From Duncaniella freteri (GTDB taxonomy: Bacteria > Bacteroidota > Bacteroidia > Bacteroidales > Muribaculaceae), in the NCBI RefSeq assembly GCF_004766125.1, contig NZ_SJSA01000002.1:806001-870000 (forward strand): a DNA stretch of 64,000 bases. The letters run 5' to 3'. Positions 15,513-28,300 of this stretch are shown here, piece by piece. The notes under the pieces are model-generated. The model did not search any database, had not been told where the DNA came from, and saw nothing but the letters and a program-made list of their open reading frames with translations. Made by a program: the position numbers and the translations under genes. The first letter of the stretch is position 1; each line of letters opens with the position of its first letter.

Positions 15513-18500
15513 ATGAATATCGACAACGAAACCAAATTTGAAGAACATATCGAAGTGGCACTTTTAGCCTCTCCCCTATATGTAAAGCGGACTCCCGGTG
15601 ATTTCGACATCAGGCGACGGGTTGACCCGGATATGCTCTGGCAATTCCTCCACGCCCAGACCGACACCTGGAACCGCCTTGTCAAACGCTTCAAGTCGGG
15701 CGACGCGGCTCTCGATGCTGTAATCAAGGACTACAACTCGAAACTCGACAACGGTCATTCGCTGGTGGATATTCTGCGGAAGGGCTTGAAGATACAGGGA
15801 ATTCCCATCAAATTGATGCAGACCAAACCGACACTCGCCGGCGTAGATTCCGCCTTGCACCAGCTTTATCTCGCCAACCGCTTCGCCGTGGTACGCCAGA
15901 TGCGTTATTCCCTCGACAAAGCCGACAAAGGGAATGAACTTGACCTCTGCATATTGCTCAACGGTTTTCCTATTATCACCGCCGAACTGAAAAACGAAGG
16001 CACAGGCCAAAACTACACCAACGGAATCTGGCAATACCGCCACGACCGCGACCCGAAGAATCCGATGCTCCGCACTGCGTTGGTGCATTTCGTCATCGAC
16101 AACAACTATGCCTTCATGACCACCTTCCTCAACGGCGAGGATACGGCATTTCTGCCCTTCAATGTGGATTCGGTCAATCCGCTGGTGCCGGGCGATTACG
16201 CCACAAGTTACCTATGGCGCGATATATGGCAGGCGGATTCCCTGTTAAACATAATCGACCACTTCATCAAGAACGTGCAAAGCGATGGTAAGAGCGTCAC
16301 CTACTTTCCCCGCTACCATCAGTTGCGCGTGGTGCGCAATCTTATCAAATGGATCGTAGAGGATGGTCCGGGACACAATTACCTGATCGAGCACTCGGCA
16401 GGCAGCGGCAAGACAAAGTCGATGGCTTGGCTTGCACACCAGCTGGTGAACCTTGTCAATCCCGACCAGACTCCGGTGTTCGACTCCATCATCATGGTTA
16501 CAGACCGCATCGTGCTGAATGCAAATATGGCGGACGATGTTAACGCATTCGCCACAGAGGCCGGTGTGGTTAAGGACATCCGCCGTGGCAGCAAGAAACT
16601 CGCCAAAGCAATCAACGAAGGTGGAAGAATAATCGTCAGCACTGTTCAGAAATTCAGTTATGCGCTCAGTGAACTGAAACGCGAAAAGCACCGCAACTAT
16701 GCCGTGATAATCGACGAGGCCCACACCGCAATCGGCAACGAGAGCGCCAAAGACATAGTGGCGGCACTCTCAACCGAAGCCGACATACAGGCTGCGATGA
16801 TACAGGCGGATGCAGATGGTTATGAAGACCAAATGGATGCCCTCATGGCATATATGCAGACACAGCGTCAGCAGATGAGCCATATCAGTTACTTCGCTTT
16901 CACAGCAACACCGAAAGACAAGACATACGCACTCTTCGGAAAGAAAACACCCGAGGGATATGTGGCGCACGACTATTATACGATGAAGCAGGCCATCGAC
17001 GAGAAGTTTATTCTCGACGTGCTCCGCAACTACACCACCTACAGAACGATGTTTGAATACATCGAGAAGAACACTGCGCATCCTACAATGGCGATGACTA
17101 CGGAAGGTGTGGCCAAAGAACCGGAAGAACTCTACGGCGAGAAGAAATCGGTGGCGCTGATTCTTCGGAAACTCAACACCGAACCGGAGAACATGACGCT
17201 GAAAGCGCGGCTTGCGCTCAGCTACTTCATGCAGCATACGCGCAACAAAATCGGAGGACGGGCGAAGGCAATGTTCGTGAGCGACAGCCGGGCTTCGGCA
17301 GTGCGCTACAAGAAGATTTTCGACAATCTGATTGCCGAGGAATACGGGAGCGAGTTCAAGACCCTCGTGGCATTCTCCGGAGAAGTGGAACTTCCCGACG
17401 GCTCGAAATACACAGAGGACAAGATGAACGGTTGGGGTATCAAAGACGACAAAATCCGCGAGACATTCGACACGCCGGAATACCGCATACTGATCGTGGC
17501 CGACAAGTTCCAGACCGGTTTCGACCAGCCTTTACTCCACACCATGTTTGTGGATAAGACACTTGGCGGCATCCAGTGCATACAGACCCTATCACGCCTC
17601 AACCGCTGCTATGACAAGGGAGGCGTGAAGAAAGAGGACACGATGGTTATCGACTTCCGCAACGATGCCGATGCAGTGCAGAAGGCATTCCAGAAATATT
17701 ATCAGACCACCATTCTCACAGGAGAGGTAGATACCCAGCGTCTTTATACCCTTCTCGACGACATCAAGGCTTTCAAACTTTACAATGATTCGGAACGTGA
17801 CCGCGTGGTTGAATACATGATGAAGCAGGATGTTGCCTCTGCCGTATCACTCTGCAATTCGATTGTAAAGGAGCGTGAGACTCCGCTGAGCAATGATGAT
17901 AAGGACAAATATCGTAAACTTGTGAACCGCTACATACGCAGTTATGGTTTCATGGCTCAGCTACTCACATACTGCGACCCCGATTTAGAACGTGAGTATA
18001 TCTTCCTCCGTGCCCTTTATCCCCGTCTGCAATACACACGCGAGACTCTGCCGATGGAGATTCTCGACCGCGTTGACCTCAACAAACTTCGTCTCCAGAT
18101 GATAATGGAGGGAACCATAGCGCTCGAAGAGGAGGACGCCGAATTGAAATCGTCACGTATAGGAGATGTAAAGGCCCCGGCGGAAGATGAGAAACGCTCG
18201 CTGCGCGAGATTCTCGACATCGTGAACGAGCCATACAAAGGTTTTTTGGATGACCATGACATCGTGCTCCGTCCGCTGAACCACCTGATGCTTACCGACG
18301 AGAAGATAAACGAAGCAGTCAGAAGCGGTAATTCATATGGCGTGTTGCGCGAACTGTTCTCGGAACGCGCTCAGGACCTGGTGCTCGATATGAGTGGCAA
18401 GGGCATAGATCTTTACGAGGAATTTATCAACGACACGCCGTTTGCACGCGAATATATCCGTGGCATTCTCGACATGGCATTGCGCAACAACCAGCAAAGC

Positions 18501-19079
18501 AGCATCGACCTTGATCTGCATCGCCTCGCCGAGAAGATTGTGGCTGAAATACGCGAAGAATTTGTTGAACTGGCGCAGACATCCCGTCGGCTCGATGAGG
18601 TTGCAGAGTATCTTATCAATGTAATTCAGAAGAGAGCTGCCAAACCGGGACTGAACGGAGCCAATGATCTGCTGATTAACTCATTCAACCATTTGCTTTG
18701 CAATGAACACTTGACTGAGCTGGACCGGCGTGCCCATTTCAACACTCTTGTCGGAAAATTCGAGCCTTTCCTGAAGAAGCTATACTACCTCATCAATAAC
18801 AGGGAGTTGACTACACGCGAAGGCTCAGCCGACAGCACCACATTCTCAGATTGCATCTTCGGTCACGACTCCTTAAAGCGCCTGAAGCATACGACAGATG
18901 CGCGTTACTTCCGCTTCCGCGACTATCTGGATAAAGTACGCGGCTGGAGAAACGAAGAAGCGCATAGCGCCCCGGAAATTCCGGATGCCGAATTGCGTGA
19001 GGCAGTACATATCCTTGTGACCATGTACGCCTACGTCATATCCCGCAGCATTACCGACCTCGAAATGAACGGGTTATAA
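15513..19079 (+). CDS. hsdR: Type I restriction endonuclease subunit
   Basis: HsdR translocates DNA with ATP and cuts it when it meets unmethylated sites. The N-terminal PD-(D/E)xK nuclease is seen at about residues 140-165 (FPIITAELKNEGTGQ). Walker A follows in SAGSGKT near 295-301, the DEAH box (IIDEAHTAIG) near 400 and FTATPKD near 465. The helicase C-terminal half ends around 740 with RLNRCYDKG, and a helical C-terminal domain binds the methylase. At 1188 residues it is a little longer than usual but complete. It is the last hsd gene, with druH 14 nt behind it. Confidence 0.95.
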   Translation: MNIDNETKFEEHIEVALLASPLYVKRTPGDFDIRRRVDPDMLWQFLHAQTDTWNRLVKRFKSGDAALDAVIKDYNSKLDNGHSLVDILRKGLKIQGIPIKLMQTKPTLAGVDSALHQLYLANRFAVVRQMRYSLDKADKGNELDLCILLNGFPIITAELKNEGTGQNYTNGIWQYRHDRDPKNPMLRTALVHFVIDNNYAFMTTFLNGEDTAFLPFNVDSVNPLVPGDYATSYLWRDIWQADSLLNIIDHFIKNVQSDGKSVTYFPRYHQLRVVRNLIKWIVEDGPGHNYLIEHSAGSGKTKSMAWLAHQLVNLVNPDQTPVFDSIIMVTDRIVLNANMADDVNAFATEAGVVKDIRRGSKKLAKAINEGGRIIVSTVQKFSYALSELKREKHRNYAVIIDEAHTAIGNESAKDIVAALSTEADIQAAMIQADADGYEDQMDALMAYMQTQRQQMSHISYFAFTATPKDKTYALFGKKTPEGYVAHDYYTMKQAIDEKFILDVLRNYTTYRTMFEYIEKNTAHPTMAMTTEGVAKEPEELYGEKKSVALILRKLNTEPENMTLKARLALSYFMQHTRNKIGGRAKAMFVSDSRASAVRYKKIFDNLIAEEYGSEFKTLVAFSGEVELPDGSKYTEDKMNGWGIKDDKIRETFDTPEYRILIVADKFQTGFDQPLLHTMFVDKTLGGIQCIQTLSRLNRCYDKGGVKKEDTMVIDFRNDADAVQKAFQKYYQTTILTGEVDTQRLYTLLDDIKAFKLYNDSERDRVVEYMMKQDVASAVSLCNSIVKERETPLSNDDKDKYRKLVNRYIRSYGFMAQLLTYCDPDLEREYIFLRALYPRLQYTRETLPMEILDRVDLNKLRLQMIMEGTIALEEEDAELKSSRIGDVKAPAEDEKRSLREILDIVNEPYKGFLDDHDIVLRPLNHLMLTDEKINEAVRSGNSYGVLRELFSERAQDLVLDMSGKGIDLYEEFINDTPFAREYIRGILDMALRNNQQSSIDLDLHRLAEKIVAEIREEFVELAQTSRRLDEVAEYLINVIQKRAAKPGLNGANDLLINSFNHLLCNEHLTELDRRAHFNTLVGKFEPFLKKLYYLINNRELTTREGSADSTTFSDCIFGHDSLKRLKHTTDARYFRFRDYLDKVRGWRNEEAHSAPEIPDAELREAVHILVTMYAYVISRSITDLEMNGL

Positions 19080-19093
19080 ATAATTTAACGATT

Positions 19094-22000
19094 ATGTCAT
19101 CCATCAAAGACCACTCGGCATTGGCCGGCATACTTCATTCCAGAGGGATGGAAAAGGTTTTGCCAGACAAACCGCTATGGAAACTCAAAGTGAGCGACGA
19201 CGAGTATGGGCAACTAAAGTCTACGCTCATCGAACATTCCGATGAACTTGATGAATTCGGAATGGAAGCGGCTATATGTTATGCCGAATGGTGGCGACGT
19301 GACTACAACGGGAATATTCCGTCAAAGGAGGATGTCGCTGTCGAGATAGGTCTTGATATATGCCGAGCCGGAGAGTTGTATATGGCAGCCAGAATGGCAT
19401 TGCAAAGAAACGGATTCACGTTCATCCATTCCATAAAGCGGACAGAATACTTTCGAACCCTTCTTAACCAAGGGGGCTTACCTATCAGATATATCCGTAA
19501 TAACGAGGGCAACATGGGTAACTTTTCCAGATTTCTCAAAGGTTTGGTGAAAGAGTTGTCCTCTATAAATTATGACTGGAATAACGCAGATTCCTCGGTA
19601 ATTCGTCAGTTTTCATGTGTTTCTTATCTTGGTGACTCGTTCAAGAACGAGAATATTTATGATGTCTCCATTCAGATAGCTCGTGCCATAATCATGGAAG
19701 AGAACGCTCTTCTTCCATATGATGATAGTGACAAGGCTTTTGCCGAGCTTACTGATTCATTGAAACGCGAGTATTCTCGCGTCAGAAACGGTTCTCGGTT
19801 TCGCCCCCTATCATTGCAGTGGCGATTACATCTTGTTGATGATGATAACGCATGTCTATACATCCTTCCAGAAGCAATAAAGGATTTATCATCTGAATCA
19901 ATCCCGGGATTAAACATTACGTCCTGTTATTCTTTCGATGTATTTGTCGCCGGAGTACTCACGGGGAAATATGTAAGAAAGGAAACAAAGTTTTCTGATG
20001 AGGGACAAGCAATCAGCGCGGTTTATACCCGTATATCCATGGGGCCAAGCAGGGAAATCAGATGGAACGGAGAACCAGTAGTAGAGGTCAAGGTAAGATG
20101 CGACAATGATGACCGTATTTTTCTGACCATCGCAGGTAGCTTCGCACCTAATTTCGATTATCCGCAAGTATTCCAGATGCTTGACAACAATATATATGTT
20201 ATGTCCGAGACAGGTAATTCGGAGAAAAACATAGCATTATTCTCAGAGTCATGGAGTAATCTGGTTTCAATTCCGATTTCAATCGCCGGACATAATCTGT
20301 TTTACGAGCAGTTTTCTCAGGATCTAACGCTTACGGATTCATCGACTGGAGAGACCGTGTTGTTGGAAAATAAGTTTACCCCATATACTGTGGAATTTTC
20401 CAACAGCTATATCCCTTGGCTTGAACGTTCCAATTTCAAACTATTATCATCGGTACCTATCGTAAAAGTATATGATAAGGAAAAGGAGCGGGTCAGCAAC
20501 GTCAAGGTAAAGTATCGAGATCGTCATGGTCTGGATAAGGAATGGAGGACTCTGAAAACATCCTGTGTACTCCCTTCAGGCATTGTTGACATATGTGTGG
20601 AAACTCCGGATTCGCACCGCATCATCGAAACATTCTACTGCATAGGAGATATTGCTTTCGCCCATTGCAATGAAGGTAATATGTCCACCGAGATTTACTT
20701 CAAAAGCAATCAATCGTTCCGTGCGGAAATTGAAATAATTGAAGGAGCTGATGTGATCAACATAGAAGACAACGGGTGGCGCATTTCCAGACGTGCCGAT
20801 ACTCTTTCATGGCCGTCCGAATGCAGTTTTAGGATATATAGGAATAATACCCCCGTCTTAAAACTTTCCATTGCCATACCGTTTGAGGGTGTTGTACTCA
20901 CAGATATCAATGGAGGTTTAGTCCCACGTGGTAAGATTATATCATTTGCCAATCTTGCCCACTATTGTATTATGTCTCACGGCAGAGGCAGAAGAAAGTT
21001 GTCTGTTTCCTATTTTTCCGATAAAACAGAAGATGATTCTAAAATCAAGAGTCTTGACGGTAAGGTTTATGACGGAATAGTTTCATTAATCGATTATAAA
21101 CCGCTTATTGATAGGATATTCAATCTATATGGAGCTAACAGTTTCAACCGAAGTTCATGTGTAACGCTCAACATCTCAGGGAATCCTGTATTTGTCAGAA
21201 AATTTGTTCTTGATTCAATAGTCAAAGATGGTATGGTCACAGTGATTGACAATACCGAAGATAATACGGATGATTATTTGTATGAGGGTGAACTTTTCGC
21301 TTTCCCGGTTGGCGATCAACTTTGCATTCAGGATTTATTCCCTGTAATGCTCATAAGAACAAATTCTGCCACAAACACATTTGCATTTCCTGAAGATTTC
21401 TGTCACAAGGAAGTGATTGTATTTTCCGGAGCGGCAGATAAACGACGCATTGTGCCCAAATACTACAATCGGGATGATTATGATTTTGACAGGGTAAATC
21501 GGAAGGAAATGCAGATAGACAATATTTCAAAATGGGAAATATTGTTAGCTGATGAGAATGTCATGTTTGGAAATCATTGGAAGGAAGTCTGTAGAGCATT
21601 TAAGCTATGCAGCACTTTCAATCTTCCATTCTCTACCCACAACGCTTTACGTTCCATTGCAAGGATGCCAAATCTAATTGCTAAATTCATTATTGCAATG
21701 TGGCTTAACGGAGACCGAAATGTTTTGGAAGAAGAAATAGATCGGTTTGAGCAAGAACTTGAAGTAGCTCTGCACTGGATACCTGTAAATGTCTGGCAGG
21801 AGAGTATCAATGACATGATGGCAAGTATCCCTGAGCCAATGATGCAAATTATAGTTATGAAGCTGGCAGAATTTACCGAATTAGTATTAGGACTCTTGAA
21901 TGCCACTGTAACCAATGAGCTTGCTCAGGTAATGACTGCATACATCACAACACAAAAGATTGATAAAGGACAGTTCATTTCAAGGTCTGACATCAACGAG

Positions 22001-22291
22001 TACAAATCTAAGATCAAAGGATTGTCTGATAATAATATGGATCTTCCGGTTGTGAGATATAAATTACATGGAAAGTATTATCCATATGAGGATCAGATGC
22101 TACTCTCATACCGTGTAATGATAGAATCGGCAATGTGTGCTGCTGAAAACGCAAGTGGTATTGTTAACCGCACTGATTTGTTTGCAAAGGAGTACAAGGA
22201 ACATGCAAGAATTGCTAATTTCTATCGTAAATATTTTAAGGAGACATATTGCGACATATTTCTCCGCACTCTAAAATATATTAACCGTTAA
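19094..22291 (+). CDS. druH: Druantia type III component DruH (YjiT/STY4851-like)
   Basis: The 1065-residue protein has no recognisable catalytic motif. Its length, its position directly before a 2030-residue DUF1998 helicase and its overall style match DruH, the partner of DruE in Druantia type III, and the YjiT/STY4851 family. The middle part (residues about 300-800) is beta-rich with repeated Ig-like strand patterns, and the ends are helical. It follows hsdR by 14 nt and precedes druE by 9 nt. The family call rests on gene pairing, so homology search would settle it. Confidence 0.75.
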   Translation: MSSIKDHSALAGILHSRGMEKVLPDKPLWKLKVSDDEYGQLKSTLIEHSDELDEFGMEAAICYAEWWRRDYNGNIPSKEDVAVEIGLDICRAGELYMAARMALQRNGFTFIHSIKRTEYFRTLLNQGGLPIRYIRNNEGNMGNFSRFLKGLVKELSSINYDWNNADSSVIRQFSCVSYLGDSFKNENIYDVSIQIARAIIMEENALLPYDDSDKAFAELTDSLKREYSRVRNGSRFRPLSLQWRLHLVDDDNACLYILPEAIKDLSSESIPGLNITSCYSFDVFVAGVLTGKYVRKETKFSDEGQAISAVYTRISMGPSREIRWNGEPVVEVKVRCDNDDRIFLTIAGSFAPNFDYPQVFQMLDNNIYVMSETGNSEKNIALFSESWSNLVSIPISIAGHNLFYEQFSQDLTLTDSSTGETVLLENKFTPYTVEFSNSYIPWLERSNFKLLSSVPIVKVYDKEKERVSNVKVKYRDRHGLDKEWRTLKTSCVLPSGIVDICVETPDSHRIIETFYCIGDIAFAHCNEGNMSTEIYFKSNQSFRAEIEIIEGADVINIEDNGWRISRRADTLSWPSECSFRIYRNNTPVLKLSIAIPFEGVVLTDINGGLVPRGKIISFANLAHYCIMSHGRGRRKLSVSYFSDKTEDDSKIKSLDGKVYDGIVSLIDYKPLIDRIFNLYGANSFNRSSCVTLNISGNPVFVRKFVLDSIVKDGMVTVIDNTEDNTDDYLYEGELFAFPVGDQLCIQDLFPVMLIRTNSATNTFAFPEDFCHKEVIVFSGAADKRRIVPKYYNRDDYDFDRVNRKEMQIDNISKWEILLADENVMFGNHWKEVCRAFKLCSTFNLPFSTHNALRSIARMPNLIAKFIIAMWLNGDRNVLEEEIDRFEQELEVALHWIPVNVWQESINDMMASIPEPMMQIIVMKLAEFTELVLGLLNATVTNELAQVMTAYITTQKIDKGQFISRSDINEYKSKIKGLSDNNMDLPVVRYKLHGKYYPYEDQMLLSYRVMIESAMCAAENASGIVNRTDLFAKEYKEHARIANFYRKYFKETYCDIFLRTLKYINR

Positions 22292-22300
22292 TATGCTCAT

Positions 22301-25300
22301 ATGGATTACTCAAACTTCTATATATCAGCTGAACGTATGCTTGTAGACTCTCTTGTAACATTATGGTTCAAGGGACGTGCCAAAGAGCAAAACTATATGC
22401 GAAAAATATTGACGGAGGATGAGCCGCTGCTTGCAGAGCCTGTCTTCCAATCAATATTTCCGTGGGAAGAGGATCGCGAAACTTTCGGAGAACACTCCAG
22501 CAAGCTTGGCATCCTTACGCCGCAATTTGTCGACGCACTAAGCAGCGAGAATGTTAATGAGGATTTAAGATTTCCCCGAGACCGCCATCCATACAAGCAC
22601 CAGACAAAGAGTTGGCAGACTATGCTATCCGGAAAAGGCAAGACCATAGTCGTTACATCCGGAACGGGCTCGGGCAAGACAGAATGCTTCATGATTCCGG
22701 TGCTACAGGATATTGCGCAACGTAATGAGAAAGGTTGTGTTCAAGCGATATTTCTATATCCTTTGAATGCACTCATGAAAAGTCAACAAAAAAGGATTCA
22801 TGCATGGTGCAACGCAATTCCAGACAAAGTTACTTATGCAATATATAACGGAGATACTGAAAAGTCTAAAAGGGCACAAAGTTATACTGAAAGGTTTTAT
22901 CCACAACTAATTACCCGCCCCCAAATCCGACAGACTCCACCACAAGTGCTTTTCACCAACCCTACCATGCTGAATTATATGCTGGTAAGAGCGGAGGACA
23001 AAGAAATTCTTGAAAAATCAAAGGGAAAATTAAAATGGATTCTTCTCGATGAGGCTCATACATATACCGGATCGGCGGCGTCAGAGCTGGCACTACAGCT
23101 TCGTCGGGTTCTTGATGCGTTCGGAGTAACAATCGATCAAGTCAATTTTGCTGTCACATCGGCGACAATGGGCGATGAAAAGGACTCGGCAACGGAAATA
23201 AAACTTAAAAAATTTGTCGCCCAATTGACAGGTAAATCATTGGACAGCATTGTGGTTATCGGAGGCAAACGTGTAATTCCTGAAATGGATAGAGCGAAAG
23301 CACAAGATGCGATAAATGCTGTAAATAGAGAATTTAGCACTAATATTACATTAGAAGCGATTGAGCGATTAAGAGCAAAACTAAACTCTAAGCCGGTTCT
23401 TACAACGAATGAAATAGCAAAACTACTTGACACCAAGATTGCAAAAAGCAGAATCAAGTCGCTGAGGCTGATAGACGTACTGGGAAATAAAATACCCGGA
23501 CTTAACCTGGCTGACGGGAAAGAGGCAGCATTGTTACCTTCAAGGGCGCACTTTTTTATTCGTTCAATAAATGGTGTATATGTCTGTGTCAATCCCGAAT
23601 GCGATAGACATAAAGACCATAGACTGAACATTGGGAACCTTACTACATATCAGAACACAAACTGCCCGTCATGCAAGTCAAAAATGCTTGAAGTGACAAC
23701 GTGTCCTTCATGCGGCGGTCTTATTGTATTCGGAGAGACAAGCAATTCAAAAGGATTCCGTATGCACACCAATGTCATAGATTTGGACAAAATGTTATTC
23801 TATGATGAAAGTGATGATATTTCTGTTTTGGAGGAACAATCTGCTGAAATCACAAACAACGATGAAGATACAGACGGCTTCGCACCTTTCTATTTAGCCA
23901 AACCAGAAGGGAAATGTCTCCGTCACCACACAATGGAACATCTGCATCTATTTGATCATAAGGAAGGAAAAATAAAAATTGCCCCAGAAGGCATAGACTG
24001 GGAAATTGCTTATAAATCGCTTCGTCATTCGGATAGGAACCAACAGCTCTGCCCTCATTGTGGAAATGCCATAAAAGATAGAAACTATTTGCGAGCCAGT
24101 GCAACCCAGATGGGTCGCATTTTAACCTCTCTGATCCTTGACAATGCGGAGGTAAGCAAAGGTAGAGATGCCGAGACTTTATATGATGGACGCAAATATA
24201 TCACCTTTACTGACAATAGACAAGGATCCGCACGTTCTGCTATGGGTATAAACCAAGATGTGGAAAGAGCATGGATAAGGTCTTCGATTTTTCATAAACT
24301 TGCGGATAAACGCCTTGATTTGGTACAACCGGCAGGGTTATCGGATTCGGAAAGTCAACTCTATAATTATTTGACTTCTCAACCTCGTGAGTCTCTTCCT
24401 CAAATGCTTTTAGAACAGTTGATACTATTGGAAACAAAGAAAACTGGTAATTCATCTGTTCCAGCTCCTCCAGAAATAGGATGGGACGAACTTATGAGGA
24501 ATCTTGAAAACGATGTAGAGTTCAGAACGCTTTACAAGCATGTTAAGGAAACACATGGTAATCGCAAATATCCCAACCAGTCGTCTTACCTTAAAGCATT
24601 GCTTGTTGATCAGTTCGGCTGGATTCCTCGCCGTGCCAATTCACTTGAAAATATGGGCTTTGTGAGATTGGTATATCCAGACCTTAGAAAAGCCAAATGC
24701 CCCACTATTTTGGCTTCAAAGGGTTGTACGAATCAAGATTGGCAAGACTTCCTTAAAATATGTCTTGACTACCAGATTCGTGGAGGACGGCATTATATGC
24801 TATCTGATGAGTTCAATAACTATCTCACTCAAATTAATTTTACATCCGCAATCTACCCGTCAAATTCGGAGCTGCGAAAGAATGGAATCCCAGTAACCAA
24901 ATGGCCTAAACTAAGACATGGCCGATCAGGAGTAAGTGATTCCCAGTCAAGGCTCGTATTGCTTTTATGCGCTTTTCTTGGATATGATAATGAAAGTGAA
25001 TTCAATCAGGAAAAGTCAGCAAATGTAGACAGTGTTCTCAAAGAGGCATGGGATTTTTTGACCACCAATATTCTAACACCCGTAGATAGCGAGAACAATG
25101 GCTATATGCTTGATTTGCTTGGGCCGAAAGTGCGGTTGCAGCAAATAGTAACTGGGCATGTCTGTCCGGTTGATAATGTCATCGTTGATGTGGTATTCAA
25201 GGGATATAGCCCACGCATGAACGGATATATCGGGAAAGAAAATTTTGAACGTTTTCTCGTAACGCAGACCTTTGATTATCCATATTTCCCTTTTCGAACT

Positions 25301-28300
25301 ATCGAATGGTCTGATAAAAGTGTCAAAGAATGGATTGAATCCAATCTTTCCAAACTTATGAAAACTGGACTCTATTCTGATATACATGAACGAATATATC
25401 TGAAAAGGCCTATCTTCCTCGCCGCAGAACACTCGGCTCAACAGTCCAATGAAGATCTTGACCGCTTTGAGAAGGATTTCAATGCTGGACACCTAAATAT
25501 ATTATCATGTTCAACCACTATGGAGATGGGAGTTGACATCGGTGGTATAAGTGAGGTCGTAATGAATAATGTTCCGCCTAAGTCTTCAAATTATCTCCAG
25601 AGGGCTGGGCGAGCAGGTCGTCGTAATGAGTCCAAAGCCTTAGCTCTGACATTTTGCGCCCCCAATCCAATAGGAAGTCATACATGGACCCATCCTCATT
25701 ATCCTATAACTCATTTGACAGAGACACCTCTGCTGAAACTGGAAAGCCGCCAACTGATTCAACGACATATCAACGCTTTTATATTCGGACACTTTGTATC
25801 CGAACAGGGAGGCTTTAAGGTAACTTCCCGTGTGAAAGACTTTTTCATTAAGGATGACGGCTTATCGCTCTTTGATGCTTTCCTAATTCATGTTGATAAA
25901 ATAGTATCTGGCCAACGTCAGGATATGGTTGAGTCGTATAATAGAATTGTACGGGGTACTGCAATTGAAAATCTTCCGTTAGAAGATGCCGCATACTCAA
26001 CAAAAAGAGATATCGCAGCAACAAAGTGTGGGTTCGATACTCATTTGGGTTCCCTTGACAAGACATTGGAGTTTCTGAGAAACAGTGGTTCGTCAGGAAA
26101 TGCAATCAAAGCAATTGAAATCCAAAAGGACAATTTTCTAAAGGCTTCATTGCTGCCGTATCTTGCGGAAACATCGTTTTTACCAAGTGCTGGAATTCCG
26201 ACTGGCCTTGTTCAATGCATATTGGGATTGGAAAATGGCTCTGAATATCCGACAATGCATCTTAGCCAAGCGATTTCGTCCTATGCTCCGGGTAGTAAAA
26301 TTATAAAAAATGAATGGGTTTACGAACCGACCGGTATCAGACTAAAATCGAAGTACGATAACAGCACTTCGAGATATATTTTGCAAAATTGCACGAATTG
26401 TGGTTATACTACAATAAATTACGGCAGTGCGATGACTGGTTGCCCAAAGTGTGGAAAGCCAAACTCTATGCACGGTATTAGAGATATTTCCGCGTCCACG
26501 GAGCAAAGATTTACCGAGGTTGTAGAGCCAGCGGCGTTCTCAGTGGCCTATGGATCAAAACCAACGAGAAAAATGGATAACAGTCCGATGAATTTTATTC
26601 AGCCGGTTCTTCTTGAAATGGAACCATGGCAAAAAAGGACATCATCGGCTAAACTTACAGTTCGCTGTTCTACTCCCAAATCCGAAATTCTTTTCTACAA
26701 TAGAGGGAGGAATGGTTATGGATACGCATTTTGCCCGTATTGCGGTAGGATGCAGTCAGAGAAGGCCATGGACTCTGCCGAATCTCTTATGGCAGGACAT
26801 AAACACCTATCTTCTGGTTCCACCTGCCCGGGAGGTGAATCAAATGGGAGTTCAATCAGACGTCATGTACTCCTTGTAGGCAGATACCAAACAGACTTTG
26901 TTGAAATCAAATTTTATGACAAGTTTGACAATCAAGTTGATGATACTGAGACACTATACTCCTTAGGGGTGATTCTTAGTCGTAAACTTACGGAACTACT
27001 TGGTGTCAATGAAGGGGAAATTGAATTTGGATATGATAACATTAATCACTCCATTTTCATCTATGACACGGCTCTTGGTGGGGCTGGTTATTCAACCCTT
27101 TTCAGAGAATACAAAGATATCGTATTGGATATGGCTTACAAGGCTCTGAAAGGTTGTGATTGCGAAAGGTCTTGTACGAAATGTCTGATTGACCGTCGCT
27201 CACAATGGTATCTTAACTATCTTAACCGACAAAAAGTGATCGATTGGATGGAGACAGAACGTTTGGCAAGAATTGCTCCTTCCGAAATCACCGACATCGT
27301 GCCTTCTGCTTCTGGTATATCAAGTGATTTGGCAACTGAGTTTTCACAGCTATGCCGCAATCAGAATTTGAGATCACTAAGGATTTTTATCGACAATGAT
27401 TATAGTCTTTGGTGCCCATCGGAGTATCCTTTTAATCGATTGGTCGAAGATTTAAAAGTACATGGTGTAAGTGTGGTCTTTGTTCTGAATAAAGAACTAA
27501 AAATCAGCGAAATTCCCTATGAGGAAAGAGCTATGATATTATCTGCCATTTTTAAATGGCAGTTCGGGGTCTACAATGCGACTTTGCCCTCAAATCTTAA
27601 ACCACTGATTGAAGCAGAATTGAATGATGGCTCAAGGAAGCTTTACTTTGGAACAGGTATTGTAAGGACATTATCTGATAAATGGGGTTCCGGTGTAATT
27701 TATCAAGCTCCATCTCCCATAGAATTCATATATTCCGCCATTCTTCCCGAAAGTATTATCAACCAGCTGGCTTCGGAAACTGATTCAATTATGTTTGATA
27801 CAAGAATAAAAGAGGATTGTAGTATCTCCGAAGTATTCAAAAGTCTTATGAATTATAAGGTTGATAAATGGGAATTAATAAAGAATCGGTTAGAATCTAA
27901 ATCCGTATCGATTGAGTATTCTGATCGTTACCTTTATACACCTCTGGGATGTATGATATTTGCGCACATGTTAAAATCTCTCGAAGAATTCCTGAACATC
28001 CAGATAACTCAAATAATATTAAATCTAACAAAACCATATGGCAATTCTGGTGTTGCTGCTGAAGACGTAAATGTCTGCGATAATTTTGGAAGTAGCGCAG
28101 ACAGAAACTTATTCTTAGCAAAGGTTATAGAATCTCTTACAGGAATAACACCTACAATCACTGATTCCGGTTACATTCAGCATGAGCGTTCACTTGCAAT
28201 ACGATCATTAGATAACGAACTATTCATTAGACCAGATGCAGGAATAGCCAATGGATGGAAGCCATTCGGCCGAAGTAATTCAGACCTCAAAGTGAAATCT